A stretch of DNA of 64,000 nucleotides from Lomentospora prolificans (taxonomy: Eukaryota; Ascomycota; Sordariomycetes; Microascales; Microascaceae): assembly GCA_029532625.1 (NCBI GenBank), contig JARFXM010000006.1, positions 2,604,001 to 2,668,000 on the forward strand. Direction: 5' to 3'. The translations under genes were made by a program, and so were the position numbers. The notes beneath the pieces are model-generated. The model ran no database searches and was not told the origin of the DNA. It saw only the letters and a list, made by a program, of their open reading frames with translations. This document shows, piece by piece, positions 60,877 to 64,000 of this stretch (the stretch's first letter is position 1; each line of letters starts with the position of its first letter).

Positions 60877-61473
60877 TGTCAGTGTCACGGTCAACTCGGG
60901 CCGAGTTGGTATAGTCACGTGACTACCATGTGGAGGGGCCATGCCAAGAGCATCTCCAGTGAGCCTCTTACATAACCTGTCACATCCTCGTAATCTGCTT
61001 TCATATTCCCTCATCCACTATAATAATCGGGAAACCGAAGCTTTTCCCATTCAAATCGAAATCCCCATTCTCCTTGATGAAGAAAAATAGACCAACACGG
61101 ACCACGTTTGGCTTTTACAATCTTACTAGTACCTTAAAGGACCGCAATAGTTTTGATTCGTCCGACCACTTTAACATTCCATCATTGTCAAGAGCATGAG
61201 GGTTGACCTGAACTACAGTTCGTTTAATACCTAACTAAAATCTGCATACATTCCTTCTATTTATTAGTAATGATCCATTTATGCTCTAACCTTCTGTGAA
61301 CATCTTTATAGCTACTTATGGTAGTGGGTTTTTATGTTGTTGGGGGTGTGGGGGGGAGAAGGAAGGAAGGCGCCCTCTCAACCCCCCATATTTATAGAGG
61401 AAAACAGCACAATATACGCCCACTATATTCCTTGTGGGCGTCAACGTATCCCTATATTTCAAAAATGTTGGCA
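60877..61473. mobile_element. Possible solo LTR
   Basis: The segment starts TGTCAGTGTCACGG and ends TTGGCA, with GGGG on both sides (60873-60876 and 61474-61477) as a possible 4-base target duplication. Inside are a 17-base palindrome CAACTCGGGCCGAGTTG (60892) and GTCACGTGAC (60914), of a kind often found near the start of fungal gypsy-type LTRs. The duplication is low-complexity and no second copy is present in the window, so this is tentative. Confidence 0.25.
61416..61441. repeat. Short inverted repeat (stem-loop)
   Basis: ACGCCCAC and GTGGGCGT form a perfect 8-bp stem around a 10-base AT-rich loop, within the possible LTR. Confidence 0.6.
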
Positions 61474-62503
61474 GGGGAAAGCTTTGCTTCCCATTTGCCA
61501 TTGACTACAATTGCACATTTGGCCTTTCGCGAGACCGCTTCGCCTAACAGTAGATAATCCAGTAGTGTCCTAGCCTAACCCGACAAGGAGAGCATGCTGG
61601 CATGTGCTCGTGAGAAGCACGCCCATATATAGGGATTGGTAGGCTCGGCCTGAGGGCCGACAGTAATTAATGATGAGGTCTGGCTGTAATAGAAAATTGG
61701 ACACGCGGAATCATATTTACCGACTATGTTGTCGATCTCCTTTTGAAAGCGAAATTTCTCTTGACGCCTTTTCGAACTTCCCTCCAGGCATATTGCTGAA
61801 AGACTTTTTTCAGTTCATTGTAGCGTCAATTTATCTTCTTGCATAGCCTTTAACGATTATTGGAGTCCCTAGCTTGGTGAATATCATCACTTCTTCGATG
61901 TCCTACAAGCATTCCATGTCCTGTTTCCTGCGGAAGCAGAGTCGTCTGCTGACGAGCCCGCCCACCGCGCCCCGCGGTAGTTGGTAGAAATGGCACTCCA
62001 CAAAAAGGACCCGAGGGCCTTGAGCGACGACTTATATTGATGTCTAGGAATGAGGTATGTGACACAGGCGGGACCCAAGTGCGTCAATCTCTGTGGCAAC
62101 CCAAACATTGATTGAGCTCTGAGTAGTTCTGGGTTACTCGAGCTTGAAGAAAGCCAGATAACCGACCCGTGCGGATGGCCTCCTGTCAAAAGTGTTTAAA
62201 CCCGTTCCTACTTAGTCTCCTTTTGTATGTGTGTTGACGACCTTGTTGGCGGCTGCAGTGTTACATGCTCAGATCTATTTTTCTGGTGCCTGCTAGTTTA
62301 AGTAGCATGTCATGGCGAAATTAGACAACTATTCACAGCCAGCTCGGAAGGGCCAAGAGAAAGTCGACTGAAGAGAAAAATAACCAAAATATTAAATCTA
62401 GTTATGGACAGGCATAAAACATGCCACTATTTCATAGAATCTAGTTTATATGGGCGATGATTGTAGGCATGATGAAGTCGGGGGTGCTGCGGCAGGGCCA
62501 GCT

Positions 62504-63360
62504 CTAGAGGCTTTCCAAGCCAGCTGCTCTAATAATTCTTTGTCGTGTTACCCCAAAGGCACCGGGATGCAGGGCTGGCCGTTGACCAGTCATATCGAGA
62601 TGTGTGCTCCATATGGTGTGGAGAATCGTCCGCAGAGGCCCCAACTCTGTCGGTGGCAAGCGGCTGGCTTCACGGCGGTGGGCTAACCCCTGGTAGCGGA
62701 GCGACCCACGCCGGAACGGATCTGAATACATCCATGGATCCATACTGAGAGTTTCCAGAGCGCAGTGGTGCCCCGACATCATAGTCGTGGGGTGAAGATA
62801 AGATGCTCCGTATGTACAAGTATGTTGGTCTGAGAGTCGCTTGTGGTATGAGACCGTCCTTGCTGTGCAATCCGGCGAGGTATGTCGACGGGCGTGCACG
62901 CCAGCAGCGCGCTGAGGTCAACTGCCTCTCTGGTCAATGCCAGGGTCCCGCTCGAGGTAACGCTCCCACACCTCTGACAGAAGGTACACCCACTCCTGCA
63001 AGCCGCACGCCCCCCCCCCCCCCCTTCTTGTAGTACGCCACATCGCGTATCCTGCTGTATGTCGGGGAGTATGCACAGACCATAGACATCCCCACCCCGT
63101 CCTTCTCGCCGTACCTTCCATGTACCTGCCCGAAGTCAGAGTGCTTGGCCTGGAACGGAGGTACCTCGTAGACACCACACTAATCTTGGTGTATTTGATG
63201 TTACAAGCCCCAAGGCGTTTGGTACTTCATTTGTAGACTTGAGCCCCACACCCGGTCCCCTAACTTCAAGAGTACCGGAAACACGACCAGACCAAAGCAG
63301 GAGGGGGGCGTGTACGAACCACGGTCGTCCACCAGGATTAGTGTGCTATGGTGTACACTT
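62504..63360 (-). pseudogene. Broken coding relic, family unknown
   Basis: Read on the minus strand, protein-like stretches switch frame. About 63360-63204 reads TLILVDDRGSYTPPSCFGLV and ends at a stop at 63201. 63173-63025 reads VYEVPPFQAKHSDFGQVHGR, YGEKDGVGMSMVCAY and IRDVAYYKKG. After a G15 run the coding-like frame is shifted: LQEWVYLLSEVWERYLERD, stopping at 62918. 62899-62504 is open with 131 codons (DPFRRGSLRYQGLAHRREAS). One or two switches could be introns, but the change across the homopolymer run is either a frameshift mutation or a base-count error. I do not recognise the protein. The region may also be a real gene with a wrong homopolymer length. Confidence 0.45.
63010..63024. 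repeat. C15 homopolymer run
   Basis: Fifteen C in a row inside the broken coding relic, exactly where its reading frame changes. Confidence 0.9.
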
Positions 63361-63929
63361 ACAGTACCCATGCCACTAGAACAAAGTTCGGCTCACGTTG
63401 CTGGTTGCGCCCCCCGACTGCTTGTTTCTTCGCTTGCTTCATCCCAAAGCGTCCGTCCAGCACACACCCTTCCTTCTCCTCTCCTTCCACCACCTTTCCT
63501 CCTCATCCAAACCTTGCGAACAGCATCGTAGCTATCCCATTACAAACCATCGGCCTTACAATCCAATCTCTGCCACGGCTTCCGAGAGCCAGACAACATC
63601 CTAGCGAACGGTAGAGAGAGGGCCACCGCCTGCCGCGCGCCAGGAGGCTGCAAGCTGGTTTAGCTCAGGCTGAAGCAATTTTTTTCCCGTCTCCATCCCA
63701 AACACACTTTCAGGAACAGCAACCACCAACCACCTTTATCTGGCCTCATCGAAATCCTGCGCTACAATCTGCCTTGGCTGTCGCGCCATCGCATCCGCTC
63801 AAAGCATCATCAATTTTGATCTTTCTGTCCATCACGGACGGAAGCTGGACAATTATCGTTATCGACTTGACACCTTTTTCTTCTTTGCTACGCCCGTTTG
63901 GCGCGCGGTAGCCGCCAGCCTGTTCCGCC
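63361..63929 (+). promoter_or_regulatory. Upstream region and leader of the Tup1/RCO-1 gene
   Basis: Pyrimidine-rich from about 63430 to 63520 (CT and CACC tracts) and again near 63870. No gene was seen. It probably includes the promoter and 5' leader. Confidence 0.5.
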
Positions 63930-64000
63930 ATGTCGATGTATCCGCATAACCCCCGAATGGGGCCTCCCAACGCTCGTCTCAACGAGCTTCTCGATCAAAT
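63930..64000 (+). CDS. Tup1/RCO-1 general transcriptional repressor, 5' end only
   Basis: The first 23 codons plus two bases, cut by the window edge. MSMYPHNPRMGPPN leads into RLNELLDQI, the start of the Tup1 N-terminal tetramerisation helix as found in filamentous ascomycetes (RCO-1 of Neurospora). Tup1 works with Ssn6/Cyc8 as a co-repressor recruited by DNA-binding factors. The WD40 part lies outside the window, so the assignment rests on a short but characteristic start. Confidence 0.75.
   Translation, partial: MSMYPHNPRMGPPNARLNELLDQ

Larger units (their letters stand above)
59556..62503. other. Gene-poor, AT-richer intergenic tract
   Basis: No gene I can support. It contains a possible solo LTR (60877-61473). 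Its AT content is visibly higher than that of the rest of the window, as in an old repeat-rich patch. Confidence 0.5.

Noticed and set aside
1..64000. CRISPR arrays, tRNA or rRNA genes, secondary-metabolite cluster
   Set aside because: No regular spaced repeats, no convincing tRNA or rRNA segments, and no polyketide synthase, NRPS or terpene synthase genes were seen.

Overview
The window is nuclear DNA from a filamentous ascomycete (Pezizomycotina, most likely a Sordariomycete). The genes carry short 45-190 bp introns with GTRNGY-type donors and YAG acceptors. Promoters are pyrimidine-rich, and the gene set is typical of such fungi: LEU2-type 3-isopropylmalate dehydrogenase, Pob3 without an HMG box, an SREBP-type bHLH factor, a fungal NIPA-like protein and a Tup1/RCO-1 start. 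I cannot name the genus. All exon joins were worked out by hand from splice sites and reading phase. Each spliced model given closes with a total length divisible by three.

Layout. 1-1.2 kb: a decayed NACHT-ankyrin (fungal NLR-like, STAND) gene with no NACHT core, several in-frame stops and frameshifts. 2.0-7.9 kb: LEU2, an EVE-domain protein and the FACT subunit Pob3, all on +. 7.9-12.1 kb: a long gene-free leader to a bHLH factor (12.15-13.8, +). 15.3-17.9 kb: an 856-aa disordered protein (-). 17.9-33.4 kb: a 15.5-kb stretch with no gene I can support. 33.4-44.2 kb: a NIPA-like transporter (-), an unrecognised 331-aa protein (+), the ribosome-biogenesis factor Nop4 (-) and, divergent from it, condensin subunit CAP-G/Ycg1 (+). 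44.6-50.6 kb: GPI ethanolamine-phosphate transferase Las21/Gpi7 (-) and a SIZ/PIAS SUMO ligase (-). 51.7-55.8 kb: a YBL028C-like (DUF2423) protein (+), TRAPP subunit Trs33 (+) and cytosolic malate dehydrogenase (-). 57.9-59.6 kb: ribosomal protein eL28 (-) and a small membrane-anchored protein (+). 59.6-63.9 kb: a gene-poor, somewhat AT-richer tract with a possible solo LTR and a broken unidentified coding relic (-). It lies upstream of the Tup1/RCO-1 gene, whose first 23 codons end the window.

The intact genes are ordinary housekeeping functions: leucine synthesis, chromatin and chromosome structure, ribosome assembly, secretory pathway and central metabolism. They do not form a pathway cluster. 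The accessory signals worth attention are the NLR relic at the left edge, the 15.5-kb desert with its 75/80-bp tandem duplication, the tandem splice donor in the SUMO ligase, and the relic/LTR region before Tup1. I did not find a convincing new biological system.
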